DNA of 40,286 nucleotides from an uncultured Pseudomonadota bacterium. Its GTDB lineage: Bacteria > Pseudomonadota > Alphaproteobacteria > RF32 > CAG-239. Numbering within the stretch: position 1 is the first letter of the stretch; the number at the start of each line of letters is the position of its first letter. Made by a program: the position numbers and the translations under genes. Below the pieces are notes generated by a model. It saw only the letters and a list, made by a program, of their open reading frames with translations. It was not told the origin of the DNA and did no database searches. Shown here in pieces: positions 8,694 to 16,696 of the stretch. The DNA lies in contig CADBEI010000006.1 of NCBI GenBank assembly GCA_902793695.1, positions 38,978 through 79,263 on the forward strand. The letters are read 5' to 3'.

Positions 8694-8721
8694 TTTATAC
8701 CACACAATATTGAAAAATCAA
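8694..8721 (-). promoter_or_regulatory. Promoter of the oxidoreductase gene
   Basis: On the minus strand TTGATT (8721-8716), 16-base spacer, TATAAA (8699-8694). This would give a leader of about 90 nt. A second TTATACT closer to the gene is an alternative -10. Confidence 0.45.
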
Positions 8722-8761
8722 GTTTTATTCGGCAGGGTGTGCAATATTTTGCAGATTAGTT

Positions 8762-9241
8762 TTAATGAGCCATTATACGGGCTTTTTCGCGTGCCCAATC
8801 ACGTTCTTTAGATGTTTCGCGCTTATCATACAACTTTTTACCGGTACCGAGACCGATAAGCAGTTTAGCACGGCCGTGATTATCAAAATAAAGTTTCAAC
8901 GCCACTAAAGTCGTGCCTTTGCGACTGAGCGAATTTATGATTTTTACGATTTCTTTATGTTGTAACAACAACTTGCGATTGCCGCGTTCGGCGTGGCTGG
9001 AATAGCCTTTGTATTCATAGGCGGCAATAAACATATTAGATATATACAACTCGCCGCCCTCGATAATCCCGTAAGCATCGCGAATATTGGCGTGTCCGAG
9101 CCGAAGCGATTTAACCTCCGTACCGGTCAGTACCAAGCCGGCGGTATAAGTATCGCCGATGAAATAATCAAACCGCGCCCGCGGATTTTCCGCTACGGTT
9201 CCATTTGAAATATAATCTGATTTTTTAACTTTCTTAGCCAT
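8762..9241 (-). CDS. smpB: SsrA-binding protein SmpB
   Basis: This 159-residue protein has the family's standard length and motifs: the N-terminal N-P-R-A-R-F-D-Y-F-I, the GTEVKSLR loop that binds tmRNA, G-E-L-Y-I-S-N-M-F-I, and the basic C-terminal tail with KKLYDKRE and ARIMAH. It carries tmRNA to stalled ribosomes for trans-translation. Its ATG shares one base with the stop codon of the upstream bactofilin gene (TAATG), so the two are translationally coupled. The tmRNA gene itself is not in the window. Confidence 0.97.
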   Translation of the reverse strand: MAKKVKKSDYISNGTVAENPRARFDYFIGDTYTAGLVLTGTEVKSLRLGHANIRDAYGIIEGGELYISNMFIAAYEYKGYSSHAERGNRKLLLQHKEIVKIINSLSRKGTTLVALKLYFDNHGRAKLLIGLGTGKKLYDKRETSKERDWAREKARIMAH

Positions 9242-9672
9242 TATTTTACGGCTTTAAGCTCGCCACTGGATTTTGTTTCCGGCTCTGCGGATTTAGCGGC
9301 CTTGGCGCGCGGAATACAACTGCCCTCGACATAAGCCCCCGGTTCCAACGCAATTTTGGTATAGCAGGCATTACCGATTACGCGGGCATTGTTGGCCACA
9401 AACAATTCTTCGGTATCAATGGTACCGTTAATCGTGCCGTAAACACTCAATGATTTAGCTTTGATATCGCCCAAAATATAACCGCGTGTGCCGATAATAA
9501 CCTCGTTACACATAATATTGCCTTCGAGTTTGCCGTCAATATGAATGGTATCGCCGCCCCAAATATCGCCTTTGATTTTGGTATCATAGCTGATAATGCT
9601 CGGCACCGGCGTACTCGATTTACGGCTCATCCGTGCTATTTTTAAATAGATTAAACGTTTTAAACTGCGCAT
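9241..9672 (-). CDS. Bactofilin (polymer-forming cytoskeletal protein)
   Basis: The protein has 143 residues. Residues about 25-110 form the DUF583/bactofilin right-handed beta-helix, seen as repeated short strands: I-K-G-D-I-W, H-I-D-G-K-L-E-G-N, V-I-I-G-T-R-G, G-D-I-K-A-K-S-L, V-Y-G-T-I-N-G-T. The basic N-terminus and charged C-terminal tail are typical. Bactofilins polymerise without nucleotide and localise cell-wall enzymes. The start chosen is ATG 9672, with GGGAG seven bases upstream; GTG 9678 is also in frame but too close to that site. It lies between an M23 peptidase gene and smpB; pairing with an M23 peptidase is known for alphaproteobacterial bactofilins (BacA with LmdC). Confidence 0.93.
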   Translation of the reverse strand: MRSLKRLIYLKIARMSRKSSTPVPSIISYDTKIKGDIWGGDTIHIDGKLEGNIMCNEVIIGTRGYILGDIKAKSLSVYGTINGTIDTEELFVANNARVIGNACYTKIALEPGAYVEGSCIPRAKAAKSAEPETKSSGELKAVK

Positions 9673-9683
9673 TTTCACACTCC

Positions 9684-10934
9684 CTATGATTCATTCATAC
9701 TCATAATATTTACAAATGTCAACGGGTTCACATTATGTCCGTTGTATAAAACTTCATAATGCAAATGACAGCCGGTGGCGCGACCGGTACGTCCCACCTC
9801 ACCTATGGCTTGATTATACTCTACGTCTGCCCCTTTTTTTACATACATTTTATTAAGGTGCGCATATCGGGTAACAAATCCGTTGCCGTGGTCGATTTCC
9901 ACTAAATTACCGTATCCGCCGCCGTTATATTCGGCTTTGACCACTCTTCCCGCGGCCGGAGCCGAAATTCGACTGCCTTTGGCTGCGCTGAAATCAACAC
10001 CTTTATGACGGGCAATTCGCTTTTCGAGCGGATCAGAACGATTGCCGAATTCCGAACTTAAACGATATCTGTATACCGGTTTACCGAGCGGAACCTTGCA
10101 CATTGCGGTCTTATATCTGTCCAACATTTCTATGCGATCGAACGTCGACGACATTTTATCTTGCAATTCTTTGCTGATTTCCACATTTTTCAACGGAATA
10201 TAAACTCCGCCCTTGCCGTTATTATTGTCGGCAAGCGGGTTAAAATATTGTTTTTGCTTACGCAGAGAATTATTAATTTCACTCAAAGATTTTTTGATGT
10301 TTTCAATTTCTTTGCCTGACATTTTTTCAATCTTATCCAGAATAGCAATCTCCGCTGTTTCCAAACCTTTAACCGTTCGTTGCAAACTTTCCAGTTTTTC
10401 GCTTAAGTTGCCGATTTTCATTTTCAGGACATCATTTTCTTTTGATACAATATCTTTTTGAATCAGGGCTTCTTTTTTAGTGATTTTATCTTCGACTTTA
10501 TCGGCATCTATCCAGTATTCGGTTCTCGTAATCTGTTTGATTTTATCTTCCACTTCCGAAGCTTTTTCTTTATATTCTTTTATCTCGTTCAACCCGTTTC
10601 CGGCCTCCTCGACCGCCGCCACGACATCTTTGAGATTGTTTTGCAAAGCCGAAACATCTGACATCAAATCAATATACGCATCACGGGTTTTACCGAGTTC
10701 ACGTTCTTTTTTATTAATCACGTGTGCCGAATGATGATAGGCATAATAATTGTAGCCGGACCAGCAAAAGATTGCTGCCGTCAGCATCAAAAACCACACT
10801 TGTAACCGATGCGAAATATTAAACCCTTTTGCCCTGCCGCCGCTACGGAAAATAATTTCCTTATCTGCCAAAAACGGCTTTTTCTCGGTATATTGCACCG
10901 GTTGTTTTTTGAATTTATACTTGTTTTTTCTCAA
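9684..10934 (-). CDS. Membrane-anchored M23 (LytM-type) peptidase
   Basis: The protein has 416 residues from the start chosen. A basic cytoplasmic N-terminus is followed by one membrane segment near residues 44-64, then a coiled coil rich in Lys, Glu and Leu (about 70-260), then the M23 domain. Zinc ligands are visible as H310 and D314 in HKGVDF and H392 in HLHYE, with H390 as catalytic partner; none is missing, so it should be an active endopeptidase on peptidoglycan cross-links. The frame is open to a TTG at 11024 without a ribosome site. I prefer TTG 10934, which has AAGGA eight bases upstream. The adjacent bactofilin gene follows after 11 bases, suggesting the two act together in localised wall growth. 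Confidence 0.9.
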   Translation of the reverse strand: MRKNKYKFKKQPVQYTEKKPFLADKEIIFRSGGRAKGFNISHRLQVWFLMLTAAIFCWSGYNYYAYHHSAHVINKKERELGKTRDAYIDLMSDVSALQNNLKDVVAAVEEAGNGLNEIKEYKEKASEVEDKIKQITRTEYWIDADKVEDKITKKEALIQKDIVSKENDVLKMKIGNLSEKLESLQRTVKGLETAEIAILDKIEKMSGKEIENIKKSLSEINNSLRKQKQYFNPLADNNNGKGGVYIPLKNVEISKELQDKMSSTFDRIEMLDRYKTAMCKVPLGKPVYRYRLSSEFGNRSDPLEKRIARHKGVDFSAAKGSRISAPAAGRVVKAEYNGGGYGNLVEIDHGNGFVTRYAHLNKMYVKKGADVEYNQAIGEVGRTGRATGCHLHYEVLYNGHNVNPLTFVNIMSMNES

Positions 10935-10978
10935 AAACTTTGTCCTTTTTGCGAATAATTCTGCCCCCTGTATATAGC

Positions 10979-11002
10979 AAGACTTTGCAAAAATAAAGTC
11001 TT
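10979..11002. repeat. 8-bp inverted repeat upstream of the M23/bactofilin/smpB unit
   Basis: AAGACTTT and AAAGTCTT are separated by 8 A/T-rich bases, 45-68 bases before the preferred start of the M23 gene. It could be an operator or a hairpin in the leader. If translation began at the upstream TTG 11024 it would lie inside the gene. Confidence 0.4.
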
Positions 11003-11121
11003 TTTTCAAGGTTATACCAAACAATATACATACTTAATTATCAATTTTAAGCTGATAACCTGTTATTTTATATAGACTTTTTATTTTAGTTGCTTATCTT
11101 AATCCCCAGGGAGAGGTAACA

Positions 11122-12309
11122 ATGAATATGAAATTTGATCCGAAAAAAATCACGTTAAAACACATCACATACATTATTTTGGCCGCATTGGTTATTTATG
11201 CGGGACAAAAGATTATCGGCGGAAAGAAGGCCGTTGCGGACTATAAGACTCAGCCGCTTACTCTCGGCAATATTGTGGAAAGCGTCACCGCATCAGGTAC
11301 CATTAAGCCGCTTTCCACCGTTTCCATCGGCACTCAGGCTTCGGGGCGTATTGCCGAAATATATGTCGATTACAATTCCGAAGTTAAACAAGGACAACTT
11401 TTGGCGCTGATTGATCAGGATAATGCCAAAGCCAATGTAGCACAACGCGAAGCAGCACTGGAAATTGCCAAAGCACAGGTTGAGGTTGAAGAAAATAATA
11501 TCAAATATTTCAAAAAGGTTTTAGATAGAATTTCCAAATTAAATGCCTCTAAATATTCCACCGAAAAGGAACTTGAGGCGGCCGAACGCGATTATGACAA
11601 TGCCACGGCTCAACTGGTGTTGGAAAAAGCACAGGTAAAACAAGCCGAAGCTTCTCTCAATTCGGCACTGACCGAGTTATCTTATACCGAAATCAAATCG
11701 CCGGTGAACGGTATTGTAATATCTAAAGCGGTTGAAGTCGGACAAACCGTTGCTGCCAGCTTTTCCACTCCGGAACTGTTTTCGGTGGCAGAAGATTTAA
11801 CCAAAATGCAAATTGAAGCCTCGGTGGTGGAAGCTGATATTGCTAAAGTAAAAGAAGGCCAAATCGTACGTTTCAGTGTTGACAGTTATGCCGATGAATA
11901 TTTCTACGGCAAAGTCGTACAAGTGCGCAACGAAGCGGTTACCACCTCAAATGTTGTTTCTTATACCGTAGTCATCGAAATCAATAATGCCGATATGAAA
12001 TTAAAACCGGGGATGACTGCCAACGTCGAAATTATTACCGCCGATATCAAAGACGCGTTGCTCGTACCGAATCAGGCTTTGCGCTTTTATATGGAAGACG
12101 GCGATAATGCCAAACGCTATCAAGACCGCGGTATTTGGGTTATTCGTGACGGCAAACCGCAACGTATCAGCATAAAACTCGGTGTCAGCGACGATGCCAA
12201 CACCCAAATTATTACCGATGAAATCAAAGACGGCGATATTGTCATTATCTCCAGAGCCGGAGGTTTTGACAAAGCTCAAAGCCAGATGAGAATGAGGATG
12301 CCGCGTTAA
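11122..12309 (+). CDS. macA: MacA-like periplasmic adaptor of an ABC efflux pump
   Basis: A 395-residue membrane-fusion protein. One N-terminal membrane segment (about 10-27) anchors it; then the first half of the lipoyl domain with VTASGTIKPLSTVSIG, an alpha-hairpin coiled coil (about 105-180), and the second lipoyl half with Y-T-E-I-K-S-P-V-N-G-I-V near residues 192-203. A beta-barrel and a membrane-proximal domain complete it (LKPGMTANVEI near residue 295). It links an inner-membrane transporter to an outer-membrane channel. The start has GGGAGAGG nearby. Its stop overlaps the start of the ATPase gene by one base. No TolC-type channel gene is in the window. The substrate cannot be read from sequence. 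Confidence 0.9.
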   Translation: MNMKFDPKKITLKHITYIILAALVIYAGQKIIGGKKAVADYKTQPLTLGNIVESVTASGTIKPLSTVSIGTQASGRIAEIYVDYNSEVKQGQLLALIDQDNAKANVAQREAALEIAKAQVEVEENNIKYFKKVLDRISKLNASKYSTEKELEAAERDYDNATAQLVLEKAQVKQAEASLNSALTELSYTEIKSPVNGIVISKAVEVGQTVAASFSTPELFSVAEDLTKMQIEASVVEADIAKVKEGQIVRFSVDSYADEYFYGKVVQVRNEAVTTSNVVSYTVVIEINNADMKLKPGMTANVEIITADIKDALLVPNQALRFYMEDGDNAKRYQDRGIWVIRDGKPQRISIKLGVSDDANTQIITDEIKDGDIVIISRAGGFDKAQSQMRMRMPR

Positions 12310-13013
12310 TGAAACCGTTAATTCAGCTGAAAAATATCCGCAAAAGCTATCCGCTTGATGGCTTTGATTTGGAAATTCTCAAAGGTATTGATTTAGAAAT
12401 CAATGCCGGCGAATTTGTGGCGATTATGGGACCGTCCGGCTCGGGTAAATCAACGCTGATGAATATTCTCGGATGCCTTGATACCCCTACTTCCGGCAGC
12501 TATTTATTGGAAGGGCAAAATGTCGAAAATTTAACCCCCGATGAATTAGCTACCATTCGCAACCGTAAAATCGGTTTCGTATTTCAAGGTTTTAATCTGT
12601 TATCCCGCACTTCAGCGATTGAAAATGTCGAATTGCCGATGGTATATGCCGGTATCAATGATGCCCAACGATTAGAAAAAGCCAAGGCGGCATTAACCAA
12701 AGTCGGTTTGGCCGAGCGAATGTATCATCAGCCGAATCAACTTTCCGGCGGTCAACAGCAACGTGTAGCGATTGCCCGTGCCGTTGTCAATGATGCGCCG
12801 ATTATTTTTGCCGATGAGCCTACAGGTAATCTTGATACCAAAATGAGTGTCGAAATTATGCAACTTTTTTCCGACCTCAATACCGAATTGAAACGCACTA
12901 TCATTTTGGTAACGCACGAAGAAGACATTGCTCTTTATGCCAAACGCATCATCAAAATCGTCGACGGCGAAATCCATTCCGATATCATTAATAAAACAAG
13001 GAAAAGCAAATGA
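12309..13013 (+). CDS. macB: MacB-type ABC transporter ATPase subunit
   Basis: This 234-residue ATPase has all motifs: Walker A GPSGSGKST near residues 41-49, Q-loop in FVFQGFNLL, signature LSGGQQQR near residue 146, Walker B IIFADEPTGNLD near 162-173, and H-loop in VTHEED. The sequence fits the LolD/MacB subgroup that powers mechanotransmission at the periplasmic face. In classical MacB, ATPase and permease are one chain; here they are separate genes overlapping by 4 bases (ATGA at 13010), so the name covers half of the protein. Confidence 0.92.
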   Translation: MKPLIQLKNIRKSYPLDGFDLEILKGIDLEINAGEFVAIMGPSGSGKSTLMNILGCLDTPTSGSYLLEGQNVENLTPDELATIRNRKIGFVFQGFNLLSRTSAIENVELPMVYAGINDAQRLEKAKAALTKVGLAERMYHQPNQLSGGQQQRVAIARAVVNDAPIIFADEPTGNLDTKMSVEIMQLFSDLNTELKRTIILVTHEEDIALYAKRIIKIVDGEIHSDIINKTRKSK

Positions 13014-14239
13014 TTGAGCTTAAAACCATATTTAAAATTGCCGTCAGAGCGATTGAAGCCAACAAAATGCGTTCGGTTTTGACCAGTCTCGGTATTATCA
13101 TCGGCGTAGCGGCGGTGATTATTTTGCTTTCCATCGGCAACGGTACCCAACAATCCATTCAAAACGAAATGCGCAGTATGGGTACCAATCTGATTATGAT
13201 TCGTTCGGGAGCATCTACTTCCGGTGGTGCCAGAATGGGACGCGGCTCACAACCAACCTTAAAAAACGGCGATGCCGACGCCATTCAAGAGAAAGTCAAT
13301 ACCATAAATTTGGCCGTACCGGTAGTTAATGACAGCGGACAGCTTGTATATGGCAGTACCAACTGGTCTACAAGCATTGTTGGTACCGATAATCGTTATT
13401 TTGAAATCAAAGAATGGGATTTGGCTTACGGCCGTTTTTTCAGTGAAAATGACATTCGTGCCGCCAATAAGGTTGTGATTTTAGGGCAAACCGTTGCCAC
13501 CGAATTGTTCGGTGATGTTGACCCTTTAGGTAAAACCGTGCGTGTTAAAGGCTTGCCGTTTGTAGTTATTGGTACTTTAACCGCCCGCGGCCAAAGCGGT
13601 CCCGGACAAGATCAGGATGATATGGTTTATATTCCGCTCTCAACGGCACAGAAAAAAGTTTCCGGCACCCAGTTTCCGGATATGGTAAATCAGCTGATGT
13701 TACAAGCCAGAACTGCCGAAGATACCTACACTTCACAGGAAGAAATCAAAGCATTGTTACGCCAGCGCCATAATCTCGGCATAAACAAAGATGACGACTT
13801 TACGATTATGAATTTTACGCAATTTATGGAAATGATGCAGAATTCCTCCCAGACCATGACGATTTTCCTCGGCTTTATTGCCTCAATCTCGCTAATTGTC
13901 GGCGGTATCGGTATTATGAATATTATGTTGGTATCGGTTACCGAACGTACGCGTGAAATCGGTATTCGTATGGCTATCGGTGCCAAAAGTTGGGATATCC
14001 GGTTGCAATTTTTAATGGAAGCGTTGATTTTATCGCTTATCGGCGGTTTAATCGGTGTTTTATGCGGAATTGCCGGTGTGATTATATTGCCGAAAATCAC
14101 TTCGATAACAGCGGTACTGTCAACATTTTATGTTCTGTTACCGTTTGGATTTTCCGGAATTGTCGGACTTATTTTCGGTTTCTTTCCGGCATACAAAGCC
14201 TCGCTCTTAAACCCGATAAACGCCCTCCGCTACGAATAA
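13010..14239 (+). CDS. MacB-type ABC transporter permease subunit (FtsX-like)
   Basis: The protein has 409 residues. A first membrane segment near residues 20-42 (TSLGIIIGVAAVIILLSIG) precedes a large periplasmic MacB_PCD domain (about 45-240). Three C-terminal membrane segments (about 285-310, 335-360, 370-395) form the FtsX domain; the conserved TERTREIGIRMAIGA lies between the first two of them. It is the membrane half of the efflux or lipoprotein-release-like transporter made with the two preceding genes. It overlaps the ATPase gene by 4 bases. Its end is only 3 bases from the convergent DHH gene, with no evident terminator between. Confidence 0.92.
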   Translation: MIELKTIFKIAVRAIEANKMRSVLTSLGIIIGVAAVIILLSIGNGTQQSIQNEMRSMGTNLIMIRSGASTSGGARMGRGSQPTLKNGDADAIQEKVNTINLAVPVVNDSGQLVYGSTNWSTSIVGTDNRYFEIKEWDLAYGRFFSENDIRAANKVVILGQTVATELFGDVDPLGKTVRVKGLPFVVIGTLTARGQSGPGQDQDDMVYIPLSTAQKKVSGTQFPDMVNQLMLQARTAEDTYTSQEEIKALLRQRHNLGINKDDDFTIMNFTQFMEMMQNSSQTMTIFLGFIASISLIVGGIGIMNIMLVSVTERTREIGIRMAIGAKSWDIRLQFLMEALILSLIGGLIGVLCGIAGVIILPKITSITAVLSTFYVLLPFGFSGIVGLIFGFFPAYKASLLNPINALRYE

Positions 14240-14242
14240 CGT

Positions 14243-15124
14243 TTATTTTCCTTGAGGCTTAGTCCACGGTTTACCGTTCAATAAAAAGTCGGGAAGTTTT
14301 TCCAAAGAAGACGCACCGGCCGCTTTAGCATGACCGCCGCCGCCGAATTCGGCCGCTATTTTGGAAACATCCACATCGTTTTTATAAGTGTAAAAAGTCA
14401 AATTCCAGCGATTTTTCTTGTTCATAAAGAAGTTGACCATAAAATCAAAATCGCGATTATTTTCCAATGAATCAAAAAATTCCGATTGTCCCTGCGCCAT
14501 ATTCGAACAAATGCATCTCAAGCCCTTATATTCGCTTTCAAAACCCATACCACGCACCAGACGATAGTTACGATGGCGCACCCACGAAAGAATGGCGTTC
14601 CCCTTCTCCACCATTTCTTTGATATTAACTTCGTTATTAATCAGCTGAGTCCAGATTTTATCAGTCGGACGATTAACTCCGAAAGTTTGTACCGCATATT
14701 CAAACGGACGCACGCGCCGGTCGCGCAAATCATAAATATCATTCAAGCCGAGCAAACGCAAACCCTCCGGTAATTCCTTATCCGGATAAAAATATTGCCA
14801 AGTCAACACCAATGCCGCCGTTCCGATTTCGCGTTTACCTTTAATCGGCTCATATTCTCCGCTTTTTATCAGTTCTTCATATTCATTGATAACCGAAACG
14901 TGATGGTCAATCCAAGTGAGGTCGATTTTTTTATTCAGCTCAAGCATATATTTTACCGGCAGGGCAATATCGCAAATCACTATTTTATCGTGTTTTTCTA
15001 TTTCCTCATACGGAATTTCCATATCATGATTAAGCCCCATCAATTCCGTTTCCGGAAATTTAGACTTCACGATTGCGGCGGAACCTTTTCCGTCGTGGTC
15101 TGCAATATGATATATACAAAGCAT
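14243..15124 (-). CDS. DHH-family phosphoesterase
   Basis: This 293-residue protein shows the DHH phosphoesterase motifs: HIADHDGKG near the N-terminus, DIALP near residue 52, the DHH triad in TWIDHHV near residues 71-77, and the C-terminal DHHA1-like glycine motif GGGGHAKAAG near residue 265. Metal-dependent phosphodiesterases of this group act on short oligonucleotides, cyclic dinucleotides or polyphosphate; which one applies here cannot be told. An in-frame TTG at 15145 overlaps the preceding gene; ATG 15124 is the better start because GAGGAG lies six bases before it. The upstream hydrolase gene ends 10 bases away, so it belongs to the long minus-strand unit. Confidence 0.85.
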   Translation of the reverse strand: MLCIYHIADHDGKGSAAIVKSKFPETELMGLNHDMEIPYEEIEKHDKIVICDIALPVKYMLELNKKIDLTWIDHHVSVINEYEELIKSGEYEPIKGKREIGTAALVLTWQYFYPDKELPEGLRLLGLNDIYDLRDRRVRPFEYAVQTFGVNRPTDKIWTQLINNEVNIKEMVEKGNAILSWVRHRNYRLVRGMGFESEYKGLRCICSNMAQGQSEFFDSLENNRDFDFMVNFFMNKKNRWNLTFYTYKNDVDVSKIAAEFGGGGHAKAAGASSLEKLPDFLLNGKPWTKPQGK

Positions 15125-15134
15125 ATTTTTCTCC

Positions 15135-15923
15135 TCACAGTTCAATGGTTAATCCGTCATACGCCGGTTGCATAAACGGCAAGCATTGCCGCATAACCGC
15201 ATCATAATCGCAATCAGGCCCCAAATGCGTAAAATATACCGCTTTCGGCCGTATCTGACGAATATAATCAAAATCGATTTCAATACCCGCATGATACAAA
15301 GTGGGTTCAATAGTCGTCAAGGGCATAATCAAAACATTAACATCAATTTTTTGCAAATAAGCCAAAGTTTGCGGTGGAATAATCTTATAATCAGGTATCA
15401 ATACAACCCTGCCCCGATTAAAAGAATAGCCCGTAGTCGGCACCGGATGTCCGGCAAATTCCAGCGGCATCACTTCGATATTGCCGATTTTGAAGGCTTT
15501 ACCGTATTCGATGGTATTGGATATAAGTTGCGGGCGCGCCGTTCTTTCCTCAGATGGAATATCCGTAAACACATATCCTAAACGTTTCCGCAATTCATCA
15601 ATATGCTCAACCATAGCATATATATTCAACCCTTTATGCGTACTATAACTGAAAGCGCGTAAATCATCAATTCCCATAATATGGTCGGCATGCGCATGTG
15701 TATACAATACTCCGTCAACTTTTTGGATGTTATTGTTTAGCATTTGATTGCGAAAATCGGCGGAAGTATCAATAACAACGCCGGTATTGTCAATTTCGAT
15801 ATATACTCCGGCTCGCCCGCGACGGTTCTTCGGATTCTGCGGATTGCATCCGCACCATCCGTCGGAAATCGTCGGTACTCCGGGTGCCGCCCCGCTACCT
15901 AATATAATTACCCTATCCGTCAT
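15135..15923 (-). CDS. MBL-fold metal-dependent hydrolase (PhnP-like)
   Basis: The protein has 262 residues. The metallo-beta-lactamase metal motif THAHADH lies at residues 75-81, with D54 earlier, and GHP, PDY and THLG motifs later. WCGC at residues 23-26 resembles the extra zinc site of PhnP, a cyclic phosphodiesterase. In Alphaproteobacteria a hydrolase of this type usually follows tatD, as here. Its start overlaps the end of tatD by 11 bases. The role is probably phosphodiester hydrolysis; the natural substrate is not evident. There are no phosphonate genes nearby, so a phn function should not be assumed. Confidence 0.85.
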   Translation of the reverse strand: MTDRVIILGSGAAPGVPTISDGWCGCNPQNPKNRRGRAGVYIEIDNTGVVIDTSADFRNQMLNNNIQKVDGVLYTHAHADHIMGIDDLRAFSYSTHKGLNIYAMVEHIDELRKRLGYVFTDIPSEERTARPQLISNTIEYGKAFKIGNIEVMPLEFAGHPVPTTGYSFNRGRVVLIPDYKIIPPQTLAYLQKIDVNVLIMPLTTIEPTLYHAGIEIDFDYIRQIRPKAVYFTHLGPDCDYDAVMRQCLPFMQPAYDGLTIEL

Positions 15924-16695
15924 TTTTCACCTTATCAAACAAAGTCAGAAAATTATCGGTGGTTATTACCGCAATTTCCTCTATACTTTTATTTTTTATC
16001 TCTGCCAAAACCTGTGCGGTATTCACCACATAAGCCGGTTCGTTGCGTTTACCGCGATGCGGCGTCGGTGCCAAAAACGGCGCATCGGTCTCTACCAACA
16101 ACCGTTCATCCGGCACAACGGCAAATATTCGCCGTAATTCTTCGCTCTTTTTGAAAGTAATGATTCCCGATGCCGATATGTAAAAGCCTAAATCCAGAGC
16201 TGTCCGACATAATCTCTCGGAAGATGAGAAACAATGCAATTCCCCTCTAAACGGCTGTTTTTTATAATTCTCCGTCAGCATTTTTATCATCTCGTCATCG
16301 GCATCGCGACTATGCACAATCAGTGGCAATCCGCTTTGTTGCGCTGCCTCAATATGGCTTTGAAACACCTTAAGCTGTTGTGCTTTTATGTCGGCATTAT
16401 AATAAAAATCCAAACCGCACTCGCCCACACCAACCACATACGGCGATTGTAACTGCTCCAAAATCATTTCAACCTTGAAGTCATCGTATTTATCAGCCAA
16501 CTCCGGATGTAATCCCGCAGTGGTATATATATTTCTATGCTTACGGCAGAATTCAATAATTTCCGGTGTTTTGGCCACATCGTCGCTTACATCGAGAATA
16601 TATTTAACCTTCATTTCGCGTGCCCGTAAAACAGTTTCTTCGCGGTCGCCGGCAAAATCTTCGGAATTTATATGACAATGGCTGTCCGTAAACAT
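15913..16695 (-). CDS. tatD: TatD-family metal-dependent deoxyribonuclease
   Basis: This 260-residue TIM-barrel amidohydrolase has the family's standard length. Metal-binding residues are seen in order: DSHCH at residues 4-8, the glutamate in GVGECGLDFYY near residue 92, histidines in IVHSRDADDE and GELHCFSS, and the aspartate in VETDAPFLAP near residue 207. TatD proteins are 3'-5' exonucleases linked to DNA repair. It starts one base after the holB stop codon. In many Alphaproteobacteria metG lies between holB and tatD; here it is absent. Confidence 0.95.
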   Translation of the reverse strand: MFTDSHCHINSEDFAGDREETVLRAREMKVKYILDVSDDVAKTPEIIEFCRKHRNIYTTAGLHPELADKYDDFKVEMILEQLQSPYVVGVGECGLDFYYNADIKAQQLKVFQSHIEAAQQSGLPLIVHSRDADDEMIKMLTENYKKQPFRGELHCFSSSERLCRTALDLGFYISASGIITFKKSEELRRIFAVVPDERLLVETDAPFLAPTPHRGKRNEPAYVVNTAQVLAEIKNKSIEEIAVITTDNFLTLFDKVKNDG

Positions 16696-16696
16696 T

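Noticed and set aside
11022-11024. TTG start of a longer M23 peptidase
   Set aside because: There is no ribosome site before it, the extra 30 residues include an inverted repeat at DNA level, and TTG 10934 has AAGGA at a good distance.
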